A model generated the notes under the pieces. That model was not told the origin of the DNA. It saw only the letters and a program-made list of their open reading frames with translations, and did not search any database. From positions 5,261,625 to 5,325,624 of the forward strand of contig NC_084599.1 of the NCBI RefSeq assembly GCF_033807715.1: a stretch of DNA of 64,000 nucleotides, read 5' to 3'. The DNA comes from Cololabis saira. Lineage: Eukaryota; Chordata; Actinopteri; Beloniformes; Belonidae. Position numbers and translations under genes: made by a program. Shown here piece after piece: positions 52,504 through 64,000 of the stretch. The first letter of the stretch is position 1; every line of letters begins with the position of its first letter.

Positions 52504-54748
52504 ACGGGGGTTCAAACTGGAGATTGATGCAGGAAACACAGAACCGTTTAATCTTATTTAACACACCATTAAAAGTTCAAAAGAAACATTTTATTATAAA
52601 TTTGTTAAAAAAAAAACAACAGATGACCACAACTCTTCCGTTGACCGTTGTTGTACCCCTCTGTTTTGGGCAATTTTAATTGAGGCGTTTGCTGATAAAA
52701 TGTAAAAAAAAAAAAAAAAAAAAAGACAAAACCTATGAGGAAGTCTCCTCATTAATATCATTGCTTTTTCATACGTTTGAAATTATATATGATTTATTAA
52801 ATAAAAAAAATATAAGATTTTTTTATAGATTTTTTTTGAGAGAGGAAAAAAAGATACATTTACTGGGAAGTGTATTAATAAAAATTAAGAAACAAAGATA
52901 AGCTTTTCAAAATATTGTTTTTTTTCACACATCAGTTTAAGAGACGCAAAGTACAGTTTATATTAATTTTTCAAATGTACCATTTTTTCTTTTCTTACAT
53001 AGATAAACCTAGTAGCCTAATGTAGTAAAAACAGTGGACTACATGGGTGCAGCTGATTGGCCTGCAGAAACTGGCTCTGGCCACAAATAAAGGGCTTTGT
53101 GTTCATGAGTTGTCACTTGTCAGTTGTGGCGATTGGTCAAAAAGTCCATTTATTTTTTTTAAACTGAAAGTGCCGGAATAAAAGAGGAAAGGGAGAGACC
53201 TTTTACAGGGGGAAAAAATGCACTAGAAGAGGAGGCCGGTGTTCTGTCGACCCATGCTACCCGTCGAGAACTGCTACTTTGAGGTTCTGCGCACGCGCAC
53301 AGTCGATTTTCAAAGTTTGATTGCTACGTCCATAATTTCTTGCATCCCTTCAGTCCAGGCTGCTGTTAACAATGAGGAACATCCTCAAAATCCCTAAGAA
53401 GATATATATTTTATATTTATTATCAATCCAAAAATAGTGTTTACAAAATCGATACATTAGGGGTTGTAACTAAGTACTGTACGCTGACATTCATCCTGCA
53501 GTGGCAGTGAGTTGATTAGTTACCTGAATGCATTAAGCGACGGGACCATTATTTGATAGGATGTTACTGGACTATCAAATGATGCTACCCTGAAATATTG
53601 ATGTGAAATTTATAATATGGGATGTTGAGTATTTGATCCTTCAAAATTCACTACCCATTATATGAATTGCACTTTGTGAAATTTACACGATAAAGAGAAA
53701 AAGAACAATTCTATGGCTTTATTTGATATTCATTCAGTCACTGGCCTTTATTTAACCAGGCAGGTCATTAAGAACATTCCTATTTACAATGACGGCCTGG
53801 CAAGAGACAAGGACCACTTGGGGGGAAAGGGAGTGGTTTAGGGAGTAAAACAGTACAAGTGTAGCTCTACAAAGGTAGAAAACCATTAGGTAGCATTTTT
53901 TGATAGGGTAGCAAAAGTCGATAGACAGAAGCTATTGGTTTATGCGGCTGTAGCATTTTTCGAAAAAGCAGCAGAAATCGGCAGAACCACTGCAATGCCT
54001 AAAAATGTCAGACATGACTGAAGCCGCCGGCTGATCATCTGCTGAAATGTTTGACACAAACGCACATCTGTCAAGTGTATCGTGCATGTAGTGATGTCAC
54101 TAGAGGGATAGGAGCCCAATAGTTTGAACGTGTTCCAGCTGCACAAAATTCACAGTTTTTGCATAATAATAACAACTGCCCTCTGGTTTATGGTCCTCCC
54201 TGCTACGTATTATTCCACACCTGTGTAGGGTGCTCATGATCACATTCTATTCAGTAAGAAAGACAGCAGGGCAGCCTTGGCCGTGAACATGAAGTCGGTG
54301 GAATGGACTGGCCTTTTCTTAGAACCGCCGTCTTGTTTTTTCAGATTGTTCCAACAGGTGTCAGCTTTCTTTTGAGAAGCTCATTACAACTGTCTGGTCT
54401 GTCAAATGTGTTTGGAGTGAAGAGGGAGATCTTATAACATTCATTTGTAATCTGGTACTTTATTTACATGTGTTTTTTATGAATTCATGTCATGTGAATG
54501 GCTCTGTGGAAACGTAGAAATTGAATATGTTCTACACAAACAAAATATATAATAAATAGAAATATATATATATATATAAAAATAAATCACAATCCATATT
54601 TACACATATGTTAAAAGCCCTGAAAGAGGACTGCTTTGTATACTTTGTTTGTACTACAGCAAATTTTGCACAGTTCGGTTCAATTCAATTTTATTTATAT
54701 AGCATCTACTACAACATAAGTTGTTTCTAGGATCTTTCCAGAGACCAG
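52504..54748. other. Intergenic spacer, rsph4a-cherp, first part
   Basis: AT-rich, with an A20 run near 52706 and an antisense LINE tail (53748-53830). An antisense copy of the TAGACGCTATATAAATAAA-type tail begins at about 54678 and is split by the next element, continuing at about 55766-55840. Confidence 0.5.
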
Positions 54749-55762
54749 GGGCCTGTACTACGAAGCAAGTTCAACATACCCAGGATATCTTTTCCTTATC
54801 CAGATTCACTAAGCGGGACAATTGCAATCATGCTAAGCGGTCACACGACGGTGGTTATCATCGGTATATCAACCCAGGTTTCTCCAATCTGGATATGAGC
54901 GCGTGCACATAAAAGGGGCGGTGTTTTCAGCGCATGACCAATCGCAAGCATGGAGAAGTCCGCTGTCAGAGCCGCTTATTTCAGTAGCGAAGAGCAAACA
55001 ATAATTTTACGGAAATATGATGAGTATTGGCATATAATACCGGCAAAAAGCAACAGTTGCAGCTGCAAAATGCAGGAAAGACAGCTGGCAAAAGATCGCT
55101 GACTGTATAAATGCGTAAGTTCACAGGGATATAAACATCACTGCCCCATCATTAGGGCATAAGTAGATCTGACTATAATTACAGTTGTCTATTCTGTTAA
55201 ATGCATGTGTTGCTTAGATGTATTCGTATGGCGTGTATGACAATTGTAGCCTCATTCCTTCAGCTGCAACCCCAGCGGAGTGAAACGCACATGGGAGCAA
55301 ATAAAAAATAAATATAAAAACATAATTCAAAGCGGTAAGTAGGCTCACTTTCATATCTTAGAAGTACAACAAGTACAAGGCTTTAGTGTTTCTATCACTC
55401 TCTGTTTTAGGATGATATCAGTATACAAAAGCACAATGAAATAGCATTGACATTAGGAGGGTCCCTGAATACGCGTTCTCTTCGGAGGGATCCTCTCACG
55501 ATCCGCGCACCGAGCTCCACTGGATTCTCTTCGAAAGGGCATGTCATTTTCCAAGAGAGCTGATTGGTCAGTGGGCGGTGCTTTTACACCCGGCGATCTG
55601 TATCTGGAACATAACCTGCTCCGGAGCAGGTTAGCTGTTCAGCATAAGTTACCATGGCGATGTACCCCGGTAAGAAGTGAACCACCGTCGTAGTCCTGAA
55701 AACCCAGGGTTAAACCTAAAGTTACCTCGCTAACCCCAAATCCCGCTTCGTAGTACAGGCCC
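54749..55762 (+). mobile_element. PIF/Harbinger-like element with broken Myb/SANT-like gene
   Basis: Ends GGGCCTGTACTACGAAGC and exact inverse, flanked by CAG on both sides (54746-54748, 55763-55765). Carries the Myb-like relic at 54950-55334 but no nuclease gene. It split an older antisense LINE tail. Confidence 0.85.
54950..55334 (+). pseudogene. Myb/SANT-like accessory gene relic (two exons, one frameshift)
   Basis: Exon 1 (54950-55114) starts MEKSAVRAAYFSSEEQTIIL, RKYDEYWHIIPAKSN, shifts frame near 55060, then KCRKDSWQKIADCIN before a GTAAGT donor. Exon 2 (55264-55334) follows TTCAG and reads CNPSGVKRTWEQIKNKYKN-like codons up to another GTAAGT. Typical of the Myb-like (trihelix) protein of Harbinger elements. 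Confidence 0.7.
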
Positions 55763-56000
55763 CAGTACATAAACCCCCGAGCAATTATTACATAAACATA
55801 ACATAAACACTGGCAGATAAAAACTCCTGTTGAACTCAGAGACAGTCAGGATTATCAACAAATTGTTCCTGATGCTCAAATCACATTTTGATGAATTATT
55901 GCTCTGGCATCTTCACTTAAGCTGTCGTATGGGTAGGATGACCGGTCCAAGATGGCGGCTGTATTTCTCGCGCCCCAGCGGTTGATGAGGCGTCTATGTC

Positions 56001-56007
<7 letters not shown>

Positions 56008-56092
<85 letters not shown>

Positions 56093-56108
56093 TGTCTATG
56101 TATATACA

Positions 56109-56177
<69 letters not shown>

Positions 56178-56285
56178 TATGTGTATATATTTCTATGTAT
56201 ATATATATATATGTCTACGTATATATGTCTATGTAGATATGTTGTGTACGGCAACCCTGAGTGCTAAGAAAGGCGCCTTTAAAAT

Positions 56286-56375
<90 letters not shown>
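56008..56375. repeat. (TA)n and (ATT)n microsatellites with LINE tail
   Basis: (TA)n at about 56010-56090 and 56110-56176; GTGTACGGCAACCCTGAGTG tail then (ATT)n at 56285-56376. Tyrosine-isoleucine frames are artefacts. Confidence 0.95.
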
Positions 56376-56378
<3 letters not shown>

Positions 56379-56405
56379 GTCTATGTCTATGTGTATATGT
56401 CTATG

Positions 56406-57147
56406 CAGTACTAGAGTTGAGGGGGGATGAGGGGAATGGCATCCCGCCCTGAAATAAAAACGGTCCAAATCATCCCCCCTGTAAAACTGCCATCCCCCCT
56501 TTCCATCCCTTATGTCATTTCATCAATGAATATGTTTTTACTGCTATTTCAACATTTAGAGTCATCACCAGAAAAATAACTTATTTGACAATCTTCACCT
56601 GTTTCAAGTAAATTTTCACTTGAAATAAGTAGGAAAATCTGCCAGTGGGACAAGATTTATCTTCTCATTACAAGCAATAAAATCTTGTTCAACTGGCAGA
56701 TTTTTCTACTTTTTTCAAGTGAAAATCTACTTGAAAAAGGTGGAAATTGTTTGTTTTTTTCAGTGATGAGTCTTGTTTTAAGTGTAATGAGATTTTTTTT
56801 ACTAAAATGAGACATTTTAACTAGAAATAAGACAAATATTCTTGTTAAGATTGTGAGTTTTTGCAGTGATCCATGTTACTTATCCTGTGAAGGACAGAGT
56901 CATATTGATAAGTTCAGAAAACAGTTTTTTATTGTTGTGTTTTGATGTATTTGATGTAAGCCCAGTGGATATTTAAAGCTTACAGAAGGCTGCATTTAAC
57001 TGCTGCTATGTCATTCCTGCAGTATTTCTGCAGGTGTTTTGGTCACTGCTATTATTTGTAATATATTATATTATTTGTAATCAGCACAAATTATCTGTCC
57101 CAATATGATAAAATCCACCCTGATTTTTTTTTACAACTCGAGTACTG
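56406..57147. mobile_element. Copy C of the CAGTACTCGAG hAT-type MITE (reverse orientation)
   Basis: Ends CAGTACTAGAGTTGAGGGGG and, inverted, CAGTACTCGAGTTGTAA. Flanked by TGTCTATG twice (56398-56405, 57148-57155), a perfect 8-bp duplication. Only one minisatellite unit. Confidence 0.92.
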
Positions 57148-57439
57148 TGTCTATGTGTATACGTCTATGGCATGGATGTATTATAGAACTAGATGGTACA
57201 TCGAAAATGAGGGGTAATGATTATATTAGTAATTAGTAATTATTATAATAGTAATTATAATTAGTAGTATTATTAGTACCCTATTAGTAATTGCCGGTGA
57301 TTACAGCTGGAGGTTCCTGTGAACAGTTTTAGAGGCTTCTCTTTTACTATTGCGGTCTATGGGAAAAAAGCTTTCTGGGCCCCATGGGATTTTTTGTTGC
57401 AGTACCGCGGCTGGCCACTGGAAAAAATCGGCGTGCCTG

Positions 57440-57684
57440 CTGAGTGCGAGATTCGGGGGCTGGTCTATGGCTGTCCCCCCCCCCCGGCCAGCGGCGGCGC
57501 TGTCCCGCAGCCGCAGCGGCCTCTTCCCGCGCAGTTTCCGGGCGGTACTTCCGGCGTGCCGCGGCGTCAAAGCAAGCGCTTCTTTTCTTCCATTTGAATA
57601 AGATTCGGGCATTAAACGGGCGTGTTCGAGCCCGCCGGCAGCCCTGCTCCAGGCTCAGCGCTCCGCGGAGACGGGGGGGGCAGC
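57440..57684 (+). promoter_or_regulatory. cherp: GC-rich cherp promoter/5' UTR region
   Basis: GC- and CpG-rich block right up to the first ATG, unlike the AT-rich flanks. No TATA box recognised. The long frames in this block on both strands result from GC richness. Confidence 0.5.
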
Positions 57685-57709
57685 ATGGACGTCCCCAACG
57701 CGCCCGAAG
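57685..57709 (+). CDS. cherp: cherp exon 1
   Basis: 25 coding bases, ATG GAC GTC ... GAA G|GTGAGC; phase 1. The short peptide MDVPNAPE resembles the start of other CHERP proteins before DQEL. Confidence 0.85.
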
Positions 57710-60700
57710 GTGAGCAGAGCCGGCTCCGACTGCTGCTAACGGTAGCAGCATTAGCTCCGGCTCCAGGCGCCGTGTGTGCTGCTGCATGTGGATACAACTG
57801 TGAATTATTACCAGTACTCGAGGTGTATTAGAAGATCAGGGGGGATGGTGGATTCTATCATATGGGGACAGATAATTTGTGCTGATTACAAATAATATAA
57901 TATATTACAAATAATAGCACTGACCAAAACACCTGCAGAAATACTGCAGGAATGACATAGCAGCAGTTAAATGCAGATTTCTGTAAGCTTTAAATATCCA
58001 CTGGGCTTACATCAAATACATCAAAACACAACAATAAAAAACACTTTTCTGAACTTATCAATATGACTCTGTCCTTCACAGGATAAGTAACATGGATCAC
58101 TGCAAAAACTCACAATCTTAACAAGAATATTTGTCTTATTTCTAGTTAAAATGTCTCATTTTAGTAAAAGAAATCCCATTACACTTAAAACAAGACTCAT
58201 CACTGGAAAAAACAACATTGTCCACCTGTTTCAAGTAGATTTTCACTTGAAATAAGTAGAAAAATCTGCCAGTGGAACAAGATTTTTTTGCATGTAATAA
58301 GAATATCAATCTTGTCCCACTGGCAGATTTTTCTACTTACCGTATTTCAAGTGAAAATTTACTTGAAACAGGTGAAAATTGTCAAATAAGTTATTTTTCT
58401 GGTGTTATTTTCTGGTGATGACTCTAAATGTTGAAATAGCAGTAAAACCACATTCATTGATGAAATGACATAAGGGATGGAAAGGGGGGATGGCAGTTTT
58501 ACAGGGGGGATGATTTGGACCATATTTATTTCAGGGGGATGCCATCCCCCCTCATACCCCCTCAACTCCAGTACTGATTATAACCAACACGGTGATCTAC
58601 AGGGAATTATGAAAGGCTGGGCGCAAGTTGAAAGCCACGAGACGTTGATAGTTGGAGGAGATCCGAACATGGTCAGGTGAAAATGCTTTTAGGACCTGAA
58701 ATGACACAAAGAGTGGACCTGAAGACCCACAGAAACCATATAAACCCGTATCCTTATATCCTTCTGGGGCATCCTTAGCCCTGAGCTTTACACTCAGTGG
58801 TGATTTACCTCAGTTGCTGGAGTCTCTCATTCAGGGACCATCAATAAACGTAGGGCCGGTCCAGAAATGATGGAGTTATTGTTCAGAAACAGGTTGCATG
58901 GTTGGCTATGAACTCATAATAATTTTATGTATGCCGATGATCTGGCAATTGTGTCACCTAGCAGTGCTGGGTTTCAAGAGCTTCTCAATATATGTTCTAA
59001 TTATGGTGTAAAATTTGATGTGAATTATAATGCTAAAAAGAGTTTTGTTCTTATTTGCAAAGTAAAAGGAGATAAGGACTTCACTTTTCCATCCTCTTAC
59101 CTGTCAGGACAACTGCTTCCTGCTTGCTCTATAACTAAATACCTGGGACACTGATCATCACTGATGACATGACAGATGATGAAGATATGAATAGACAGCG
59201 TGGTCTTTTATATATGCAGGCTAATTTGTTGACCAGAAGGTTTTCCTGGTGTTCAGAGAGGGTGAAAGTGGGTCTTTTTAGGGATTACTGTACCCCTTTT
59301 TATACTGCACCATTATGGATTACATTTAAGAAGGCCAGCATCCATAAATTACAGGTTGCGTACAACGATTGTCTACGTATTTTGCTTGGGAAACCAAGAT
59401 GGTCTAGTGCAAGTGAACTCTTTTGTAAAGTACAAGTTATCACTTTTTATGCTCTTTTGAGGCAATTGATGTTCAAACTCATATGTCGACTTAATAGCTC
59501 TTGTAATTATTATGATGTTAACCAACCCAGTCCTCAGTGCTGTAAGATACCAGTCTGCTATGTGGAAACACTGGTATGACCGTCTTTTTTTTAAATGTTG
59601 TTGTATGTTTGTTTGTCTTTTTTAATGGACCTGAGTCTAAATAAAGAGATTGATTGATAGAAAGGCTCCTAAACACAAGATCCAGTGACTTCAAGAGCAA
59701 GAGACGCCTCGTCTGATTAGATTTAGAGGGTTTGGAGGCTGTTCCAAACTCTGAAGAGTGAGGGGTGGATGGGAGAGTGCAGGCAGGGTGGATGGATGGA
59801 TGGAGAGGTCAGGCAGGGTGGATGGAGAGGTCAAGCAGGGTGGATGGATGGATGGATGGAGAGGTCAGGCAGGGTGGATGGAGAGGTCAGGCAGGGTGGA
59901 TGGAGAGGTCAGGCAGGGTGGATGGATGGATGGATGGAGAGTGCAGGCAGGGTGGATGGATGGATGGAGAGGTCAGGCAGGGTGGATGGATGGATGGAGA
60001 GGTCAGGCAGGGTGGATGGATGGATGGAGAGGTCAGGCAGGGTGGATGGATGGATGGAGAGGTCAGGCAGGGTGGATGGATGGATGGATGGAGAGGTCAG
60101 GCAGGGTGGATGGATGGATGGAGAGGTCAGGCAGGGTGGATGGATGGATGGATGGATGGATGGATGGAGAGGTCAGGGTGGATGGATGGAGAAGTCAGGC
60201 AGGGTAGATGGATGGATGGATAGGTCAGGCAGGGTGGATGGATGGATGGATGGAGAGGTCAGGATGGATGGATGGATGGATGGAGAGGTCAGGGTGGATG
60301 GAGAAGTCAGGCAGGGTGGATGGATGGAGAAGTCAGGATGGATGGAGAGGTAAGGCAGGGTGGATGGATGGAGAAGTCAGGATGGATGGAGAGGTCAGGC
60401 AGGGTGGATGGATGGAGAAGTCAGGCAGGGTGGATGGATGGAGGGATGGATGGATGGAGAGGTCAGGATGGATGGAGAGGTCAGGCAGGGTGGATGGAAG
60501 GATGGGTGGATGGAGAGGTCAGGATGGATGGAGAGGTCAGGCAGGGTGGATGGAAGGATGGGTGGATGGAGAGGTCAGGATGGATGGAGAGGTCAGGCAG
60601 GGTGGATGGAGGGATGGATGGATGGAGAGGTCAGGATGGATGGAGAGGTCAGGCAGGGTGGATGGATGGATGGAGAGGTCAGGATGGATGGATGGATGGA

Positions 60701-63700
60701 TGGAGAGGTCAGGATGGATGGATGGATGGATGGATGGATGGATGGAGAGGTCAGGATGGATGGAGAGGTCAGCTATCTGAAATGAGCTGGTGATGGAGAG
60801 ACAGAGCTGGAGAGGCTGAGCATCTCTGGATCAGGAATGAGAACATCAGAGGGACAGAAAAAATTGTAATTCCTGGGAGCCAAACTTTAAATAATAAACT
60901 GCACGTCCCTGGTGTCCCTGCAACAAACCAGTTATGCAATGCACGTTTATGTGTGGAGCACATATAATGTTCAAGACAACTCAAAGTGCTTCACATAAGA
61001 ACATTGAAAAGTGCATTTAAAAGTAAGCGTTTAAAAGCAGAATTGAAAAATTAAAGTGAACAGACATAAGTTAAACAAGAACATCCATCCATCCATCCAT
61101 TTTTCTGTACCCGCGTCCTCCTGTTCAGGGTGACAGGGGTCTGCTGGAGTCTATCCCAGCTCATCACAGGCCAGAGGGAGGGTAACCCTGGACAGGTCAC
61201 CACTATCACAGGGCCTAAACAAAAACAAAACGGATGAAATGAAAAAGAAATAAAACTGTTGCAGTGCATTATGGGAGATAACTGAATCGCAGCAGTAAAT
61301 TAAACGTTTTTCAGTCTTCACTATCAGCAATCCTGATGCATTTTGGGAGTTTGTGTCACAGGTGAGGAGCATAAGCTGAACACGTGCTCATGGTGTTTGG
61401 TTCTAACTGTGGGTACAGGAAGTGGGCGTGGCCCTGATGACCTGAGGGTTCTGGTTGGTTCATCATGGACCAAAACAAATTGCTGGGGGTTCACGTTCTG
61501 GGTCTCTGGAAAGATCCTAGAGACAACTTCTGTTGTAATAGATGCTATAATATTAATAAAATTGGAAACCGGGAGATCAGGGAGGTGTTTTGGCCCTCGA
61601 CCAGTGTTTCCCAACCCTGGTCCTCGGGGCCCCCGTCAAAACATCAAAACCAGCATTTACATTTCTATGATTTTTACTAAGAAGGGGCTAGGTGTGATCT
61701 GGGCTTACAGCTGTTCATAAGTGACATATTTGGACTATTCTTTCTTTAAAAGAAACTGTGACGGCTGTTTTTAGGCCCCGAGGACAGAGACCTGAAAGCA
61801 GAGACGTATGTCCAACGTCCAGAAGATCTGAGGTCGTCCTCCAGCCTAGTCCTACAACCCCCTCGCTCTGGAACAGGGTTAATCAGGGCTCAGCAAACCT
61901 CATGGCCGCTTTGATCATTTAAGTCATAGTGCAGGCAGTAGTTTGGGGTAGGTAGTGTCATTTTGTGGCAAAAAGTAACCCAAAAAGCAGCAAATTGTGT
62001 GAGCTTTATTCTCAGTGAAAACAGCAAGGAAGGCTGCACCAGTGTACCGCAGTTATGTTGTTTTCTTCAGTAGAATAAGACCTGCCCAGCGTTATCCTGA
62101 CTGACAACTACATCAGGAGTTTTGAAAACATCAACATCGATATTGCAATATATTGTTGCGCTCTCTGTCCCAATAAATCGATAAACTGACGGCAAATATT
62201 GATATTTTATTACAACACACATGATGGATTTACGCGGTTGTCACCGCACTATTGTTCATGCACTTCAATTAGTCCAGCTGTACAATGTTCACATTTACTA
62301 GACGAGGAGGCAGAGAGGTACTATGCAAAATTAAGTTGCTTACTGACTTTTCAGTATTAGAAACAAAGCAGTGCACTGTCCTGGTTTACATAACCAGCTG
62401 TACAGTGTTTACATTTACAAGACTAGGAGGCAGTGAGGCTCTATACAAATGCACTTTCTTTGTACATTGTATGAAGTTCTGGCATTGAATAAATGCATAA
62501 CTACACACGTTTTCCTTTTTTATGGGAATTTTTTCTTTTTCAGTCACATACAGGACTGTCTCAGAAAATTAGAATATTGGGATTTTCTGTAATGCAATTA
62601 CAAAAACAAAAATGTCATACATTCTGGATTCATTACAAATCAACTGAAATATTGCAAGCTTTTTATTATTTTAATATTGCTGATCATGGCTTACAGTTTA
62701 AGAAAACTCAAATATCCTATCTAAAAAAATTTGAGTATTCTGGGAATCTTAATCTTAAACTGTAAGCCATAATCAGCTATATTAAAATAATAAAAGGCTT
62801 GCAATATTTCAGGTGATTTGTAATGAATCCAGAATGTATGACATTTTAGTTTTTTTTTTAATTGCATTACAGAAAATAAAGAACTTTATCACAATATTCA
62901 AATTTTCTGAGACAGTCCTGTATATTGTGATATATCATTGATGACATTTCTTACAATATATCGTGGGTCGTGATATTATCGTTATCATGGGCCACATATC
63001 GCCACAGTATTGAATGGTGAGTTACCCGTATCGTCCCACCCATAGTGCAGGCGTTAGTTTGAGGTAGGTAGTGTCATTTTGTGGCAAAAATTAACCCAAA
63101 AAGCAGCAAATTGTGTGAGCTTTATTCTCAAAGTGAAGCGGGTGTGAAAACGGCAAGGAGGACTGTACCAGTGTACTGCAGTTATACGTTGTTTTCTTCA
63201 GTAGAATAAGACCTGCCCAGCGTTATCCTGACTGACAACTACATCAGGAGTTTTGAAAACATCAACACATGTAAATAAACCCTATTTTGACCCTGGTCTC
63301 ATGCTTGTTTTGTTTGGTCGTGTTTCAGATCAGGAGCTGAAGAATGTCATCGACAAGTTGGCCCAATTTGTTGCACGAAACGGACCTGAGTTTGAAAAGA
63401 TGACAATGGAGAAACAGAAGGACAACCCCAAGTTCTCCTTCCTCTTCGGGGGAGATTTCTTCAGCTACTACAAGTGCAAGCTTGCGATGGAGCACCAACA
63501 GCGTATGTAGTTAAAGGGCCGGGACGCCTCAAACACAGAATTTGTCACACAGATTGAATTCAGCTATATTAAACAGCTAGTGTTTGGCAGCCTTATGACG
63601 CTGAGCAGATTAAAGTGTCGATTATCAGAACCTAACGGTTGTGAAACCCTGCTGTAGACTCTGGTTGGTGGTTGTATCATCCACAGCTTGCAGGTTTGCA

Positions 63701-63804
63701 TGGAGTTCTTCTGTCAGCCTTGTAATACCTCTGAAATGCATTAAAGTTTGCTTTTCTCCACTTAGATCCCTCTACCCACGAAGGGGAAGAGTATAAATCT
63801 GAAG
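57685..63804 (+). CDS. cherp: cherp, SURP-domain splicing-associated protein (5' exons only)
   Basis: CHERP is a nuclear, U2 snRNP-associated SURP/CID/G-patch protein first described as an ER calcium homeostasis protein. Exon 1 (57685-57709) codes MDVPNAPE plus G; exon 2 (63329-63502) completes Asp and gives [40 protein letters not shown] and [11 protein letters not shown], the SURP domain, nearly identical to human CHERP; a likely exon 3 (63766-63804) follows. The 5.6-kb first intron holds MITEs, LINE RT remnants, a 1-kb minisatellite and duplicated sequence. The gene continues past the right edge. Confidence 0.92.
57812..58576. mobile_element. Copy D of the CAGTACTCGAG hAT-type MITE
   Basis: Ends CAGTACTCGAGGTG and, inverted, CAGTACTGGAGTTGAGG. 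Flanking octamers ATTATTAC/ATTATAAC match 7 of 8. Two minisatellite units. Confidence 0.85.
58925..59660 (+). pseudogene. Non-LTR retrotransposon reverse transcriptase C-terminal fragment
   Basis: Reads [20 protein letters not shown] with the YADD catalytic motif, then KYLGH, a frameshift at about 59153, [40 protein letters not shown] and [20 protein letters not shown], a second shift near 59540, and a GATTGATTGAT tail at about 59650. L2/Rex1-like. 5'-truncated. Confidence 0.85.
59770..60775. repeat. 1-kb GGATGGA/GAGAGGTCAGGCAGG minisatellite
   Basis: About 35 units of GAGAGGTCAGGCAGGGTGGA with 1-7 GGAT repeats. Later units alternate GTCAGGATGGATGGAGAG. All three plus frames stay open because the unit has no stop; none is a gene. 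Confidence 0.95.
61083..61216 (-). mobile_element. SINE 3' fragment
   Basis: CATCCATCCATCCATTTTTC to CTGGACAGGTCACCACTATC, same family as 47232-47603. Confidence 0.7.
61926..63270. repeat. 200-bp direct duplication flanking an insertion, cherp intron 1
   Basis: The segment TAGTGCAGGC...GGTAGGTAGTGTCATTTTG to GAGTTTTGAAAACATCAACA occurs at about 61929-62135 and 63043-63267. About 900 bp between them hold an ATCGATATTGCAATATAT-type repeat, short TTCACATTTACTAGACGAGG/TTTACATTTACAAGACTAGG repeats (62289, 62407) and a foldback element. Confidence 0.85.
62551..62920. mobile_element. Foldback MITE (long inverted repeat), TA target
   Basis: Starts CAGGACTGTCTCAGAAAATT and ends with its inverse, flanked by TA. 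The two ~170-bp arms are near-perfect inverse copies across the whole element (for example GCAATATTTC/GAAATATTGC), with a small loop near 62735. Tc1/mariner-type MITE. Confidence 0.88.
63329..63502 (+). CDS. cherp: cherp exon 2 (SURP domain)
   Basis: Acceptor TTTCAG; enters in phase 1, 57 full codons, leaves CAGC|GTATGT in phase 1. Confidence 0.95.
63766..63804 (+). CDS. cherp: cherp exon 3 (probable)
   Basis: Between CTCCACTTAG and GAAG|GTATTT, 39 bp in the correct phase, giving [13 protein letters not shown] plus G. The peptide is not conserved enough for me to be sure. Confidence 0.5.
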
Positions 63805-64000
63805 GTATTTATTTGTACAAGATTTGCCAGATGAATTCAAAATTCCAGTTGGACAGTCACATTTTGTTTTTGCACATTTTGCTGAACATAACTTCATGTA
63901 TGCTTGGAAGCTTCCTGGTTTGTTTTCAGTTGCATTTGTCATATTCATGTGGTTTTACATGATTAAGCTCTTTTTAAAGAAGGAAAAAAAAAAAAAAATA

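Noticed and set aside
57301..57831. Overlapping long frames on both strands near the cherp start
   Set aside because: GC-rich promoter composition; only the 25-base coding exon is supported by exon 2.
59758..60793. Long Trp/Gly/Asp-rich frames in all three plus frames
   Set aside because: They come from a GGAT/GAGAGGTCAGG minisatellite whose unit contains no stop codon.

Overview
This is eukaryotic nuclear DNA, almost certainly from a teleost fish. Three vertebrate genes with GT-AG introns can be assembled exon by exon. They sit in a dense mix of fish-type transposable elements: hAT MITEs, PIF/Harbinger-like elements, a BEL/Pao LTR element, L1 and L2/Rex-type LINE remnants, tRNA-headed SINEs, and large minisatellites. 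I cannot name the species.

Layout: (1) 270-31521, minus strand: lonp1, the mitochondrial AAA+ Lon protease. 18 coding exons (842 codons) are visible, from the start codon to just before the proteolytic domain's catalytic part, which lies off the left edge. (2) 34110-52360, minus strand: a radial spoke head gene (rsph4a/rsph6a family), complete in 7 exons (526 codons). Its first exon lies 6 kb upstream of the rest, behind a nest of transposons, and its promoter carries two tandem RFX X-box-like motifs. (3) 57685 to beyond the right edge, plus strand: cherp (SURP domain splicing/ER calcium protein), first exons only. It is head-to-head with the radial spoke gene across about 5.3 kb. The three genes do unrelated jobs (mitochondrial proteolysis, cilium motility, pre-mRNA splicing), so nothing suggests a shared pathway.

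The most unusual object is the 5.3-kb LTR retrotransposon at 19732-25043, inside lonp1 intron 4 and antisense to it. Its two 713-bp LTRs differ at one site that I can find, it has a perfect 5-bp target duplication, and it keeps a long intact Gag-protease ORF of BEL/Pao type. Reverse transcriptase, RNase H and integrase are absent. In their place, the reading frame runs straight into a GC-richer coiled-coil sequence that looks like captured cellular coding sequence, continued in a second ORF in another frame.

Other points of interest: splice donors of lonp1 copied into adjacent tandem repeats; three lonp1 acceptors whose pyrimidine tracts are TG repeats; a hAT-like MITE family with four copies here, one with a greatly expanded internal minisatellite; several PIF/Harbinger-like elements, two of which keep only a Myb/SANT-like gene relic; a frameshifted THAP-domain exon facing another transposon-type ORF fragment; and a small one-pass membrane protein ORF in an apparently polyadenylated insertion. 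Repeat-family names are from memory and motif recognition, not database searches.
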